A DNA stretch of 35,835 nt, taken from contig NZ_GG729933.1 in NCBI RefSeq assembly GCF_000160135.1, positions 185,462 to 221,296 of the forward strand, given 5' to 3'. The notes under the pieces were generated by a model that was given only the letters and a program-made list of their open reading frames with translations, had not been told where the DNA came from and searched no databases. This DNA comes from Oribacterium sp. oral taxon 078 str. F0262 (GTDB taxonomy: Bacteria > Bacillota > Clostridia > Lachnospirales > Lachnospiraceae). The position numbers and the translations under genes were made by a program. Below, piece after piece: positions 23,801-31,316 of this stretch; the stretch's first letter is position 1; every line of letters starts with the position of its first letter.

Positions 23801-25233
23801 CATCGGCAGGATTTGGAAAGACGAGCCTTCTGATGACGGCGGCGCTGTCTCTTGCGTGGAAAAATCCAGTGGAGCTTTTGCATTTCTATGTCCTGGATTT
23901 TGGAAACAGCGGTCTTGTGATGTTGGATGCTTTGCCTCATACAGCGGATTATATCCGCTATGACGATGGAGAAAAGCTTTTGAAATTCCAAAAGCGGCTT
24001 ATGGAGGAGCTTCGGCGGAGGAAGAGACTCTTTGCGGAGAGCGCCGCGCAGAATTTCAGAGTTTATCAGGAGCTCTCCTCGGAGAGACTCCCCGCTGTGG
24101 TGATTTTAGTGGATCCCTTTGACGCTGTCCGGGAGCTCGGGCCGGAGCTGGAGGATTTCTTTGTGAGAATCACAAGGGATGGACCGGGGCTTGGAATCTT
24201 CCCTATATTCAGCGCGACCCGGAGTGCGGCAGTGAAGTATGCGATCCTGAATAATTTCAAGCTGAAGATCGCAGGCTTTCTCCACGATGAGCATGAGGCG
24301 GCGGGGATCGTCGGAAGATGCGGATATCCTCTGACAGAGACGAGAGGGAGAGCGTATGTAAAGCTTACGGATGTCCATCTCATGCAGCTTTATCTCATCT
24401 GTCCTTTCTCTGATGAGATCGGATACAATGCGGGAGTCCGGGAGCGGATCCGAGAAATCGAGAGGAAGAATCCGGGGAAAAGAGCACCCCGCCTCGTCGT
24501 CCTTCCGGAAGAGCTTTCGCTGGAGCAGTTCCGAAATTACAGAAGGGAGGAGGATTCCTGCGAGATCCCGATCGGGCTCGATGTTGAGTCGGTGAGGGCG
24601 GAGGGGATGGGAAGGATGGATTCCCCCTTCCTTGTGCTTGGAGAAGCCGGGAGGGGAAAGACGACGGTGCTCTTCTCTATGATCGATCAGCTCCTTTTAT
24701 CTCAAAGGGAGAGCGATATCGCTCTCTTCGATTCGAAGAGCCTTCTCCTCCTTCCCTATCGCGGACGGGTCCGATATATCGAGAGTGAGGAGGCGCTGGA
24801 TCTCGTGGATGATGTCACAGAGCTTTGCACGAGGCGGAAGAGCGCGCTGGAGGCGGCACTTTCAGCAGGAGAGGTGAAGACGCCGCGGGAGTTTTATGAG
24901 AATCAAAGAGGCTGCTGGATTTTTATCGATGATGCCGATGATTTCATGGAGAAGTGGAAGATGCAGCTGCTGGAGCTCTTCCAAATGCTTGTGCTTGCCT
25001 CCGAGAGCGGAGTTGGCGTGGTGATCAGCATCCATGCAGGAAAGTTTCGAGCGAGGAATGAATTTACCGCTTGGCTCAGGAGCTCATCCAACGGGCTTTT
25101 GCTGGGAAATTCCGGCGCGGTGGGGATCTTCCAGCCTGCATCGTCCCGGGAATATACCGCGAAGGGATATGGCCTTCTGTTTCGGCAGGGGAGCTACCGA
25201 AAGCTTCTCCTTCCCGGGGCGAAGCTCCTCTGA
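20839..25233 (+). CDS. essC: EssC/YukB type VII secretion ATPase
   Basis: EssC, the FtsK/SpoIIIE-type motor and central channel component of the type VIIb system, 1464 residues, as usual for the family. The N-terminus (1-190) holds FHA-like domains (YSIGEELWVGNGRCCDIRLE). Two transmembrane helices lie at about 203-243 (SLLLPPLLMLLVSAAICVLF; YIFMSLSMTLVTAGLSV). Three ATPase domains follow, each with a Walker A: GTTGSGKS (638-645) with LLIDYKGGG and Walker B LFLISDEFAEL (Asp748-Glu749); SAGFGKTS (from about 989) with YVLDFGNSG and VVILVDPFD; and GEAGRGKTT (1268-1276) with CWIFIDDADDF. All three retain the Walker A Lys. The start ATG follows GGGAGAGAGG. The C-terminal domain differs between EssC variants and selects substrates, so it may match the nearby effector. 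Confidence 0.95.
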   Translation: MEYLWLREADYLIEYPLSEASRLLSFRREEHIPFRWFSLPDGREAIFGEKEGKRYSIGEELWVGNGRCCDIRLELSNNFMLKGGRLLLEREEEALFLNGRKLRGIDWEREGRARGELFFLLHEGDELFLEDILFLFEGADLMICCPEERIETERLPLPKREKTGEDFPNYKRSPRLIKELPRDPIEIQKLPERASPPRGGLFSLLLPPLLMLLVSAAICVLFRRGAYIFMSLSMTLVTAGLSVSRYFSGRRECREKNEKSRELYERYLLDCRKRIYLAYQKNLEVLRWNNPSLKAIERMVREYNSRIYERSITEEDFLSVCIGCCEAPTDFPIRLKLDPLRGDPEALERKAEEIQREFSMILHKPLVLNLGKLRLGMIGERKYICEQLKILAAKLCFFHSYHELRLVPVFSEEEDADFSWMRWFPHCRIPEMNILSFVESGRGKEQVLGGLTEILRERAGKRKEKRRGFRFLPHYLFLLAEPKLILDHPIMEYLSRPGEELGFSLIYTARSGGRLPEYIDTVYEIEDSGHAKLILKEGREQKLPFKLERVGETELPWIARNLSVLSHEQRMVSHIPESIRFFELFHVREASELPIEENWRKNLARKTLAVPIGAQTKQDIEYLNLHEKADGPHGLIAGTTGSGKSELLQTYILSLAVHFHPYEISFLLIDYKGGGMAGVFRDLPHLLGVITNLDGSESMRALASIRSELSRRQRLFQDCHVNHIHDYHRLFQLGEAAEPVPELFLISDEFAELKKEQPEFMKELVSAARIGRSLGVHLILATQQPAGVVDEQIWTNSNFKIALKLQNESDSREILKTADAAGITRAGRAYLKVGNNERYELFQSAWSGAPVRSFLGEKDGDERVYRVNALGQGELLNQDLSDLSSSQGQAVSDRTELELTVECLKELSSTLSIRPVRRPWLPPLPPMLVSPLMEELCEGESGSSSGSRENRKISDLCFPIGLLDIPEEQLQKVYRPDLQKDGGILYFASAGFGKTSLLMTAALSLAWKNPVELLHFYVLDFGNSGLVMLDALPHTADYIRYDDGEKLLKFQKRLMEELRRRKRLFAESAAQNFRVYQELSSERLPAVVILVDPFDAVRELGPELEDFFVRITRDGPGLGIFPIFSATRSAAVKYAILNNFKLKIAGFLHDEHEAAGIVGRCGYPLTETRGRAYVKLTDVHLMQLYLICPFSDEIGYNAGVRERIREIERKNPGKRAPRLVVLPEELSLEQFRNYRREEDSCEIPIGLDVESVRAEGMGRMDSPFLVLGEAGRGKTTVLFSMIDQLLLSQRESDIALFDSKSLLLLPYRGRVRYIESEEALDLVDDVTELCTRRKSALEAALSAGEVKTPREFYENQRGCWIFIDDADDFMEKWKMQLLELFQMLVLASESGVGVVISIHAGKFRARNEFTAWLRSSSNGLLLGNSGAVGIFQPASSREYTAKGYGLLFRQGSYRKLLLPGAKLL

Positions 25234-25452
25234 GTAAAAAGGGGCGAGCTTTCACTTTCAGAATGATCGTCTGAGCAGTTCTTTTTTCGGGGGGAAGCGG
25301 AGCTCCGGCTGGGAGAAGCCTTGATGAAGAGCAGAAGCTGTGCGGAATCAGCGGTGCTTCGATGGGAATGGGATCACAGCTCGCCAAATCGGAAGGGAAT
25401 GGGCTGAATACCGGGACAGGAGCCTCTGATAGGCGTGCAGACCTTCGGAATA

Positions 25453-25481
25453 TTGACGGAGAAGGCGGAGTTTTGTATCAT
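25453..25481 (+). promoter_or_regulatory. Sigma-A-type promoter before phosphoglucomutase
   Basis: TTGACG (25453-25458), a 17-nt spacer and TATCAT (25476-25481). Box sequences and spacing are close to consensus. The start codon of the mutase gene is 49 nt downstream. This separates the mutase from the secretion operon. Confidence 0.6.
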
Positions 25482-25530
25482 GAAGAAAACGTTTGTGAGC
25501 GTTTCTGTGAATTCGTGAAGGGAGAGGGCT

Positions 25531-27213
25531 ATGATTACAGAAGAGTATCGGCGATGGCTGGAGGCGGATCTTGTCGATTTCGATCTGAAGAGGGAGCTTC
25601 GGGAGATTTCAGGGGATGAGGAGGCGATCCGGGAGAGATTTGCGAAGTCTCTGGAATTCGGGACGGCCGGTCTCCGCGGGACGCTCGGCGCGGGCACAAA
25701 CCGGATGAACATCTGGGTGGTCCGGCAGGCGACGCAGGGGGTCGCGGACTGGGTGAAGACGCAGGGCGGGAGCCAGACCGTTGCGATCAGCTATGACAGC
25801 CGTTTGAAGGGCTGGAGCTTTGCGAGGGATGCGGCCTCTGTTCTCGCTGCGAACGGCATCAAGGTCTGGATCTATGAGGAGCTCATGCCGGTCCCGGCGC
25901 TGTCCTTTGCGACCCGCTACTATCATTGCAACGCGGGCATCATGCTGACAGCTTCCCATAATCCCGCGCAGTATAACGGCTATAAGGCCTACGGACCGGA
26001 CGGCTGCCAGATGACGGACGATGCCGCGGCAGTGGTGTATGCCTCGATTCAGAAGACGGATGTCTTAAGCGGGGCTAAGTATATGAGCTTCTCCGAGGGA
26101 GTGGAGAAGGGGCTGATCCGCTTCGTCTCGGAGGACTGCAAGTCGGCCTTCTATGAGGCGGTCGAGAGCCGTCAGGTGAGGCCGGGGCTTTGCCGGACGG
26201 CGGGGCTTAAGCTGGTCTACTCCCCGCTGAACGGGACGGGCCTTGTGCCGGTCACGAGGGTGCTCCAGGATATCGGGATTTCGGATATCACGATCGTCCC
26301 GGAGCAGGAGTATCCAAACGGCTATTTTACGAGCTGCCCCTATCCGAATCCGGAGATCTATGCGGCGCTGGAAAAGGGCCTTATGCTCGCCCGGGAGACC
26401 GGCGCGGATCTCATGCTTGCGACGGATCCGGACGCGGATCGGGTAGGGGTCGCAGTGCGCTGTCCGGACGGGGAATATGAGCTTGTGACGGGAAATGAGA
26501 TGGGCGTCCTGCTCCTCGATTACATCGCCTCCGGGAGGATCGAGAAGGGGAGCATGCCGAAGCGGCCGGTCGCTGTGAAGTCCATCGTATCCACGCCGCT
26601 TGCGGACAAGGTGGCGGAGCACTACGGCGTAGAGCTCCGGCATACCTTGACGGGCTTTAAATGGATCGGGGATCAGATTCTCCAGCTTGAGAAGGCGGGA
26701 GAGGCGGAGCGCTTTATCTTTGGCTTCGAAGAGAGCTATGGTTATCTTGCGGGAGACTATGTGCGGGATAAGGATGCCGTCGTCGCCTCCATGCTGATCT
26801 GCGAGATGGCGGCCTATTATCGCTCTGTCGGCTCTTCTCTGAAGGAGAGACTGGAGGAGCTCTACCGCGATTACGGAAGGTATCTGAACGCGGTGGACAG
26901 CTTTGAGTTCCCGGGGCTCTCCGGGATGGATAAGATGGCATCGATCATGGAGAAGCTTCGGACCGAGCCTCCGAAGGAGTTTGCGGGGAAGGCCGTCGTC
27001 AAGGTGAAGGATTACGAGAAGACGGAGGAGACCGGACTTCCGAGAGCGAATGTTTTGATCTATGAGCTTTCGGACGGCGCGACCGTCATCGTCCGCCCGT
27101 CCGGCACGGAGCCGAAGATCAAGGCTTATTATACGACGCTCGGGAAGGATCTTGAGGAGGCGAAGAAGGAGAGGGAGGCGCTGGCCGCTGCCGTAAAGCC
27201 GTACTTCGCGTAA
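25531..27213 (+). CDS. Phosphoglucomutase/phosphomannomutase
   Basis: Alpha-D-phosphohexomutase of 560 residues, which interconverts glucose 1-phosphate and glucose 6-phosphate (or mannose phosphates) through a phosphoserine intermediate. All four family motifs are in order: the phosphoserine loop LTASHNPAQYNGYKAYG with Ser142; the metal loop DPDADR (299-304); the sugar-binding loop FGFEESYGYLAGDYV; and the phosphate-binding loop RPSGTEPKIKAYY near the end. The early ELREISG and FGTAGLRGTLGAG are typical of the large PgcA/Pgm2-type branch of Firmicutes and archaea. Start is ATG after GGGAGAGG. Substrate preference cannot be told from sequence. It supplies sugar phosphates for cell-envelope and storage polymers. 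Symbol withheld because several (pgcA, pgm) are in use. Confidence 0.95.
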   Translation: MITEEYRRWLEADLVDFDLKRELREISGDEEAIRERFAKSLEFGTAGLRGTLGAGTNRMNIWVVRQATQGVADWVKTQGGSQTVAISYDSRLKGWSFARDAASVLAANGIKVWIYEELMPVPALSFATRYYHCNAGIMLTASHNPAQYNGYKAYGPDGCQMTDDAAAVVYASIQKTDVLSGAKYMSFSEGVEKGLIRFVSEDCKSAFYEAVESRQVRPGLCRTAGLKLVYSPLNGTGLVPVTRVLQDIGISDITIVPEQEYPNGYFTSCPYPNPEIYAALEKGLMLARETGADLMLATDPDADRVGVAVRCPDGEYELVTGNEMGVLLLDYIASGRIEKGSMPKRPVAVKSIVSTPLADKVAEHYGVELRHTLTGFKWIGDQILQLEKAGEAERFIFGFEESYGYLAGDYVRDKDAVVASMLICEMAAYYRSVGSSLKERLEELYRDYGRYLNAVDSFEFPGLSGMDKMASIMEKLRTEPPKEFAGKAVVKVKDYEKTEETGLPRANVLIYELSDGATVIVRPSGTEPKIKAYYTTLGKDLEEAKKEREALAAAVKPYFA

Positions 27214-27387
27214 GTCCCTGTCGGCACCGCGGAGGAAGCGGAGATGCGCTTACTCCGGCAGTCGGAGAGGCTCCGGGAGAGGCGCCGCCGGTACTGCGGG
27301 AGCTGCAGAGAAGGAAAGCGGCCCGAGACCTGAGCGGGGGAAGAGACTGCCGCGCTCTGTCTGCGGCCGGGGATTTCAGGAGGGGGG

Positions 27388-28515
27388 ATGGAAGGCAGAA
27401 AAAGAGAGGAGCGGCTTGATGTCATGAAGGGGCTCCTCATCGTGCTCGTCGTGGCGGGACATTTCCTGCTTCCGCTAAAGGACCTGGGAGGGGGATTTGT
27501 CAACGGCATCTTTTATTGGATCTACAGCTTTCATATGCCGGCCTTTGTCTTCCTCTCCGGGCTTTTTTCCTCCTCTGTCATAAAGGACGGGCATTATCGC
27601 TTCGGGCGTCCGCTCTCCCTCCTCTGGCTCTATCTTTGCTATAAGCTTATCGTCTTTTTTCCGGAGCGGCTCGCCTATGGTCCGAGCGGGAGCTTTCCGG
27701 ATCTTCTGCACGAGTCCGGTGCGCCCTGGTATCTGCTCGCCCTTTTCTTTTGGTACCTGCTCATCCTCCCCCTGTCTCTCTATCGGACGAGGGGGGAGAA
27801 ATGCTTTATCATGGTTTTCCTGCTGCTTTTTTCGCTGCTTTTCGGATACATGGATGACGCGGAGGGGATAAAGGACCTGCTGAGCCTGGACAGGGTGACG
27901 GCCTTTCTGCCCTTCTTTTTCCTGGCCTATTTTCTCGGCGTGCAGGGCCTTAAGGAGCTCTGCCCGGAGAGGGGGAGTCTGAAGGAGGGGCTTTGCATCC
28001 TCACCGGGCTTTCCCTCTCCCTCTTTTCGGCTCTTCAGGCCCGCTCTCTCCTCTCCCCCTATCTTCAGCTTTTTTACGGGGGCTGGTACCGGAAGCTCGG
28101 CTTCTCCGGCATGCCGGAGCCTCTCAGGGCCTTTCCCTGGCTCCTCCGGCTTCTCTGGTATCCTTTTTCCCTTTCGATCGCCTTCAGTATCTTTCTGCTG
28201 ATTCCGATCCTTCAGAGGCGGGAGCTTCTTTGGGGAGCTCTCAGGAAGATCGGGGAGAGGACGCTTCAGATCTATATCCTTCACCGCCCGATCCGGGATC
28301 TGCTCCTTGCGGCGGGCTATCCGAAGCTTATGTCCGTCTGCCCGAAGCTTTTGACCGTCTTCATGCTCTTTTTCTCCCTGCTTCTCTCCGTCCTCCTCTC
28401 TCACTCTTCGCTCACCGGCTTTTTTTCCAAGCTGCAGGGCTTTCCGGAGCTGCTGCTCGGCCTTCTTCCCCCGAGGCGGGCGGCTGAAGCGCGAAAATAC
28501 AGAACGAAAGTTTGA
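27388..28515 (+). CDS. Acyltransferase family 3 membrane protein
   Basis: Multi-pass membrane acyltransferase (acyltransferase-3/OafA-NodX type), 375 residues. It probably O-acetylates a surface sugar or other envelope acceptor from acyl-CoA. The N-terminal signature RLDVMKGLLIVLVVAGHF has the conserved His25, then YSFHMPAFVFLSGLF, and about ten hydrophobic segments follow up to the C-terminus. Late segment GERTLQIYILHRPIRDLL is the usual YxxH-type motif of this family. AGGAGGGGGG ends just before the ATG. It lies 174 nt downstream of the sugar-phosphate mutase, possibly the same functional group, though no shared promoter is shown. Confidence 0.88.
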   Translation: MEGRKREERLDVMKGLLIVLVVAGHFLLPLKDLGGGFVNGIFYWIYSFHMPAFVFLSGLFSSSVIKDGHYRFGRPLSLLWLYLCYKLIVFFPERLAYGPSGSFPDLLHESGAPWYLLALFFWYLLILPLSLYRTRGEKCFIMVFLLLFSLLFGYMDDAEGIKDLLSLDRVTAFLPFFFLAYFLGVQGLKELCPERGSLKEGLCILTGLSLSLFSALQARSLLSPYLQLFYGGWYRKLGFSGMPEPLRAFPWLLRLLWYPFSLSIAFSIFLLIPILQRRELLWGALRKIGERTLQIYILHRPIRDLLLAAGYPKLMSVCPKLLTVFMLFFSLLLSVLLSHSSLTGFFSKLQGFPELLLGLLPPRRAAEARKYRTKV

Positions 28516-28630
28516 TAAAAAGGGCTTCGGCTCCCGAAAAGACTGGACAAGCACCGATATCCGTTCTATCATAAGTCCTAAGGCCCTTCTGGAGAGGGAT
28601 GCGGCGTTATGTCCGGTGCAGGAGGTTTGG

Positions 28631-29719
28631 ATGGAGACGATAGAAGGCTACAGCATTTTGCAGTGGAGCATCTTCTTTATGAGCTACTGCATTCTGGGCT
28701 GGGTTTTCGAGTCATTCTACTGTTCTCTGAAGTCCGGGCGTCTCAGAAACCGCGGCTTTTGTCACGGCCCATGGCTGCCGCTCTACGGGAGCGGCGCGAC
28801 GCTCTTGATTCTTCTGGTCTGGCCCTATCGGGACCGGCACATTTTGGTCTTTTTGACCGGTTTTTTCGGCGGCACGGCGCTGGAGCTTTTCACGGGGCTT
28901 CTCATGGAGCACCTGTTTAACATGAGGTGGTGGGATTATTCCCATAATCCCTTTAATTTTCACGGCTATATCTGTCTCTACGCGGCCATCAGCTGGGGAG
29001 TCCTTGCGCTTTTCATCACGGAATTCATTCATCCCCATATAGAGAGGATTTCCAGAAACTGGTCCTACTCTACCTTTCTCGTGGTGAATACGATGCTTTA
29101 TACGCTCTTTATCGAGGACGCCGTAGCATCGGTCTTCGGGGCTCTGGACCTTCGGGACCGGCTCAGCAGGCTTGCGGAAAGCTCGGAGGAGATCCAGAGC
29201 CTGAAGCTTTCCATTCAGGAGGTCTACAGCCGTCTTGAGACGGCAAAGGCGGGGCTTAACGCCAATGCGGAGTATTTCCGGGAGATTCAGAAAAGCGAGG
29301 GGAAGATGGCGGCGGCGAAGGCCGTGGCAGGAAACACCATGGGCGCGGCGGTCTCCACGGTGCGCGCCGGACTCTCCGCGATCGGCGCGAAGACCGGGCG
29401 CGGGACTTCTCCGGAGGAATCGCAGCATTCCTTAAAGCTGCAGCTGGAACAGATGAAGGCCAGGCTTTCTCTGCTCCAGGACGGGGGGAGCGATAAGAGC
29501 GGCAGGATGAGCTGGTGGTCGAAGACCATGCTTCGGAACAATCCGGAAGCGGTGTCCGGCAAGTCCTCCTTTGCCGATCTGAAGGAGGTCGCGATGAGAG
29601 GAAAGCATAGGAAGGGAAAGGAGGCGGGAGGAGAGAATCTTTCCGGACAGGAATATGCTGATATCAGATTGTATGGAAAGACGGATGGAGGGAAACTCGG
29701 CGATTCGGAAGATGTTTGA
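28631..29719 (+). CDS. CmpB-like membrane protein with coiled-coil tail
   Basis: Protein of 362 residues. The first 180 residues match the 'putative ABC-transporter type IV' (CmpB) family common in Clostridia: ILGWVFESFYCSLKSGRLRN, RGFCHGPWLPLYGSGATLLI, and LFNMRWWDYSHNPFNFHGYI, with five or so membrane helices. The remaining 180 residues are hydrophilic and helical (SRLAESSEEIQSLKLSIQEV; QHSLKLQLEQMKARLSLLQD), an extension beyond the usual domain. Despite the family name I see no ATP-binding partner nearby, so transport is not shown. I start at ATG 28631, 5 nt after AGGAGG; the frame also opens at GTG 28616. The 3' end overlaps the aminotransferase start by about 65 nt in another frame. Confidence 0.8.
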   Translation: METIEGYSILQWSIFFMSYCILGWVFESFYCSLKSGRLRNRGFCHGPWLPLYGSGATLLILLVWPYRDRHILVFLTGFFGGTALELFTGLLMEHLFNMRWWDYSHNPFNFHGYICLYAAISWGVLALFITEFIHPHIERISRNWSYSTFLVVNTMLYTLFIEDAVASVFGALDLRDRLSRLAESSEEIQSLKLSIQEVYSRLETAKAGLNANAEYFREIQKSEGKMAAAKAVAGNTMGAAVSTVRAGLSAIGAKTGRGTSPEESQHSLKLQLEQMKARLSLLQDGGSDKSGRMSWWSKTMLRNNPEAVSGKSSFADLKEVAMRGKHRKGKEAGGENLSGQEYADIRLYGKTDGGKLGDSEDV

Positions 29720-30857
29720 GCGCGGGCAGGAGCTGGCCGCCTCCTTCGGGAGGGAGAACGTCTATGATTTCAGCCTGGGGAATCCCATGGCTCCGGTTCC
29801 CTATGAGGTGAAAAATGCCGTCATCAGCATCCTGGAGAACCAGGAGCCTCAGGATGTGCACGGCTATATGAAAAATGCGGGCTACGATGAGGTGAGGGAG
29901 AAGGTGGCGGAGAACCTGAACCGGCGCTTTCTGATGTCCTATGACAAGGAGGACATCATTATGACAAACGGCGCGGCGGGAGGCCTCAACGTCGTTCTCC
30001 GGACTCTTTTAAATCCCGGAGATGAGGTCATCGCCTTTGCCCCGTTTTTCACGGAGTACCGCGCCTATGCGGAGAACTACGGGGGGAAGCTCTCCGTCGT
30101 GCCGCCGGACACGGAGAGCTTCCAGCTGAATCTTTCCGCTCTTCCGAAGCTTCTTGGCCGGAGGACGAGGGCCGTCATCATCAATAATCCGAATAATCCC
30201 TCCGGGGCGCTCTATCCCAGGGAGCAGCTGGAGAGGCTCGGCGCGCTTTTGCAGGAGGCGGAGGAGCGCTATGAGCGCCCGATCTACCTGATCTGCGATG
30301 AGCCGTACCGGGAGCTCGTCTATGACGGCGGAGTGGTTCCCTATGTCCCGGGTTTTCTGCGAAACAGCATCTACCTCTATTCCTTTTCGAAGACCCTGTC
30401 GATCCCCGGGGAGAGGATCGGCTACCTCGCTCTCCGAAAGGAGGTAGACGGCTATGAGGAGCTCATGCCGGCCCTTGTGATTGCCAACCGCTGTCTCGGC
30501 TTCGTGAATGCCCCCTCCCTCTTTCAGAGGGCGATCGCGGAGTGCCTCGACGTCCGGACCACGCTCGATTTCTATGACAAAAACCGCCGTCTTCTCTATG
30601 CGGAGCTTTTGTCCCTGGGCTTTGACTGTGCAAAGCCCGAAGGGGCCTTCTATCTCCTGGTGAGGGCTCCGGGCGGGGATGCCCAGGCCTTTGCGAGGGC
30701 GGCGGAGGAGCAGCATATCATCGTGGTGCCGACCGACGGCTTCGGGCTCCCCGGCTATGTCAGGATTGCCTACTGCGTTCCCGGGAAGGTAATCGAGAGA
30801 TCTCTGCCGGCATTTTCCGCGCTCGCAGCGGCACTCGGAATCTCCGGGGCGAGATAG
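29655..30857 (+). CDS. PLP-dependent class I/II aminotransferase
   Basis: Fold-type I aminotransferase (AspC/aromatic aminotransferase-like) of 400 residues that moves an amino group between amino and keto acids using pyridoxal phosphate. Motifs seen: VYDFSLGNPMAPVPYEV, TNGAAGGLNVVLRTLLNPGD, INNPNNPSGALYPREQL with the conserved Asn-Pro pair, LICDEPYRELVYDGG (Asp binding the PLP ring nitrogen, Tyr), SFSKTLSIPGERIGY with the PLP Lys246, and the C-terminal GYVRIAYCV with the substrate-carboxylate Arg. Natural substrate is not evident. Start at ATG 29655, just after a GGACAGGA-like site, inside the end of the previous gene, which suggests co-translation. It is followed by a strong inverted repeat, so this is probably the last gene of its transcript. 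Confidence 0.93.
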   Translation: MLISDCMERRMEGNSAIRKMFERGQELAASFGRENVYDFSLGNPMAPVPYEVKNAVISILENQEPQDVHGYMKNAGYDEVREKVAENLNRRFLMSYDKEDIIMTNGAAGGLNVVLRTLLNPGDEVIAFAPFFTEYRAYAENYGGKLSVVPPDTESFQLNLSALPKLLGRRTRAVIINNPNNPSGALYPREQLERLGALLQEAEERYERPIYLICDEPYRELVYDGGVVPYVPGFLRNSIYLYSFSKTLSIPGERIGYLALRKEVDGYEELMPALVIANRCLGFVNAPSLFQRAIAECLDVRTTLDFYDKNRRLLYAELLSLGFDCAKPEGAFYLLVRAPGGDAQAFARAAEEQHIIVVPTDGFGLPGYVRIAYCVPGKVIERSLPAFSALAAALGISGAR

Positions 30858-30885
30858 ACGGCGAAGCGGGAAGAGAGACCGAGGT

Positions 30886-30914
30886 TTCCCCGGCGGAGAG
30901 GATCCGCCGGGGAA
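30886..30914 (+). terminator. Perfect 12-bp stem after aminotransferase
   Basis: TTCCCCGGCGGA, loop GAGGA, TCCGCCGGGGAA. Very stable GC-rich stem 28 nt after the stop codon; no T-tract follows, so termination may be partial. Confidence 0.55.
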
Positions 30915-30937
30915 GCTGTGCGGCGGAATCAATCAAA

Positions 30938-30977
30938 GAGCCCCGATGGAGTGGTTTTCTCCGCCGGGGCTCGATTT
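30938..30977 (+). terminator. Second hairpin, terminator-like
   Basis: GAGCCCC (30938-30944) pairs with GGGGCTC (30966-30972), with an inner GGAG/CTCC pair, then GATTT. The stem is preceded by CAAAGAG. It shares the CCGCCGGGG block with the stem just upstream. Confidence 0.45.
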
Positions 30978-31247
30978 ATCGAATATAGGAAGGGCCTCGC
31001 TGGAAGGGGGGAAAAAAGCAAGACCCGTTATGCCGTTTTGAAGGGGGCTCTGGAGCCCGGTTTCAGGAGAGGGCTCCAGAGTATGAGTATGAAAAGCTTT
31101 TTCAGTTACATCTCTGTAACTGTCTTATACTATAAAGTTTCTTTGTGTCTAAAGTATGTCTATGCTCTAAAAGGATTCTAAAAATTATAAAGAAAACTTG
31201 ACGGAAATACGAACGAGAATTCCGCCTTCTTCCGGGATAAGGGGGCT

Positions 31248-31275
31248 TTCAAAAATCAGGGCTTTCCGTTATACT
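31248..31275 (+). promoter_or_regulatory. Promoter candidate before mreB-like gene
   Basis: TTCAAA (31248-31253), 16 nt, TATACT (31270-31275), which is 42 nt before the start codon. The -10 box is good, the -35 box weak. Confidence 0.45.
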
Positions 31276-31316
31276 TATAGGAAAAATCAGGATTTTGGAA
31301 CTGAGCGGAGGAAGCC

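Larger units (their letters stand above)
30858..31316. other. Intergenic region with four stacked inverted repeats
   Basis: 459 nt with no credible gene. Besides the two stems listed separately it holds CTCTGGAGCCC (31048-31058) against GGGCTCCAGAG (31071-31081), and CAGTTACA (31103-31110), TCTC, TGTAACTG (31115-31122). The right half is A+T-rich. The last 70 nt include a promoter candidate for the MreB-like gene. Confidence 0.6.

Noticed and set aside
25362-25619. Open frame of 85 codons overlapping the mutase start
   Set aside because: Contains the promoter and overlaps the well-supported mutase in another frame; no binding site or known domain.
27475-28572. Minus-strand open frame of 365 codons opposite the acyltransferase
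   Set aside because: Low-complexity Lys/Glu/Gly/Arg sequence, antisense to a protein with clear family motifs.
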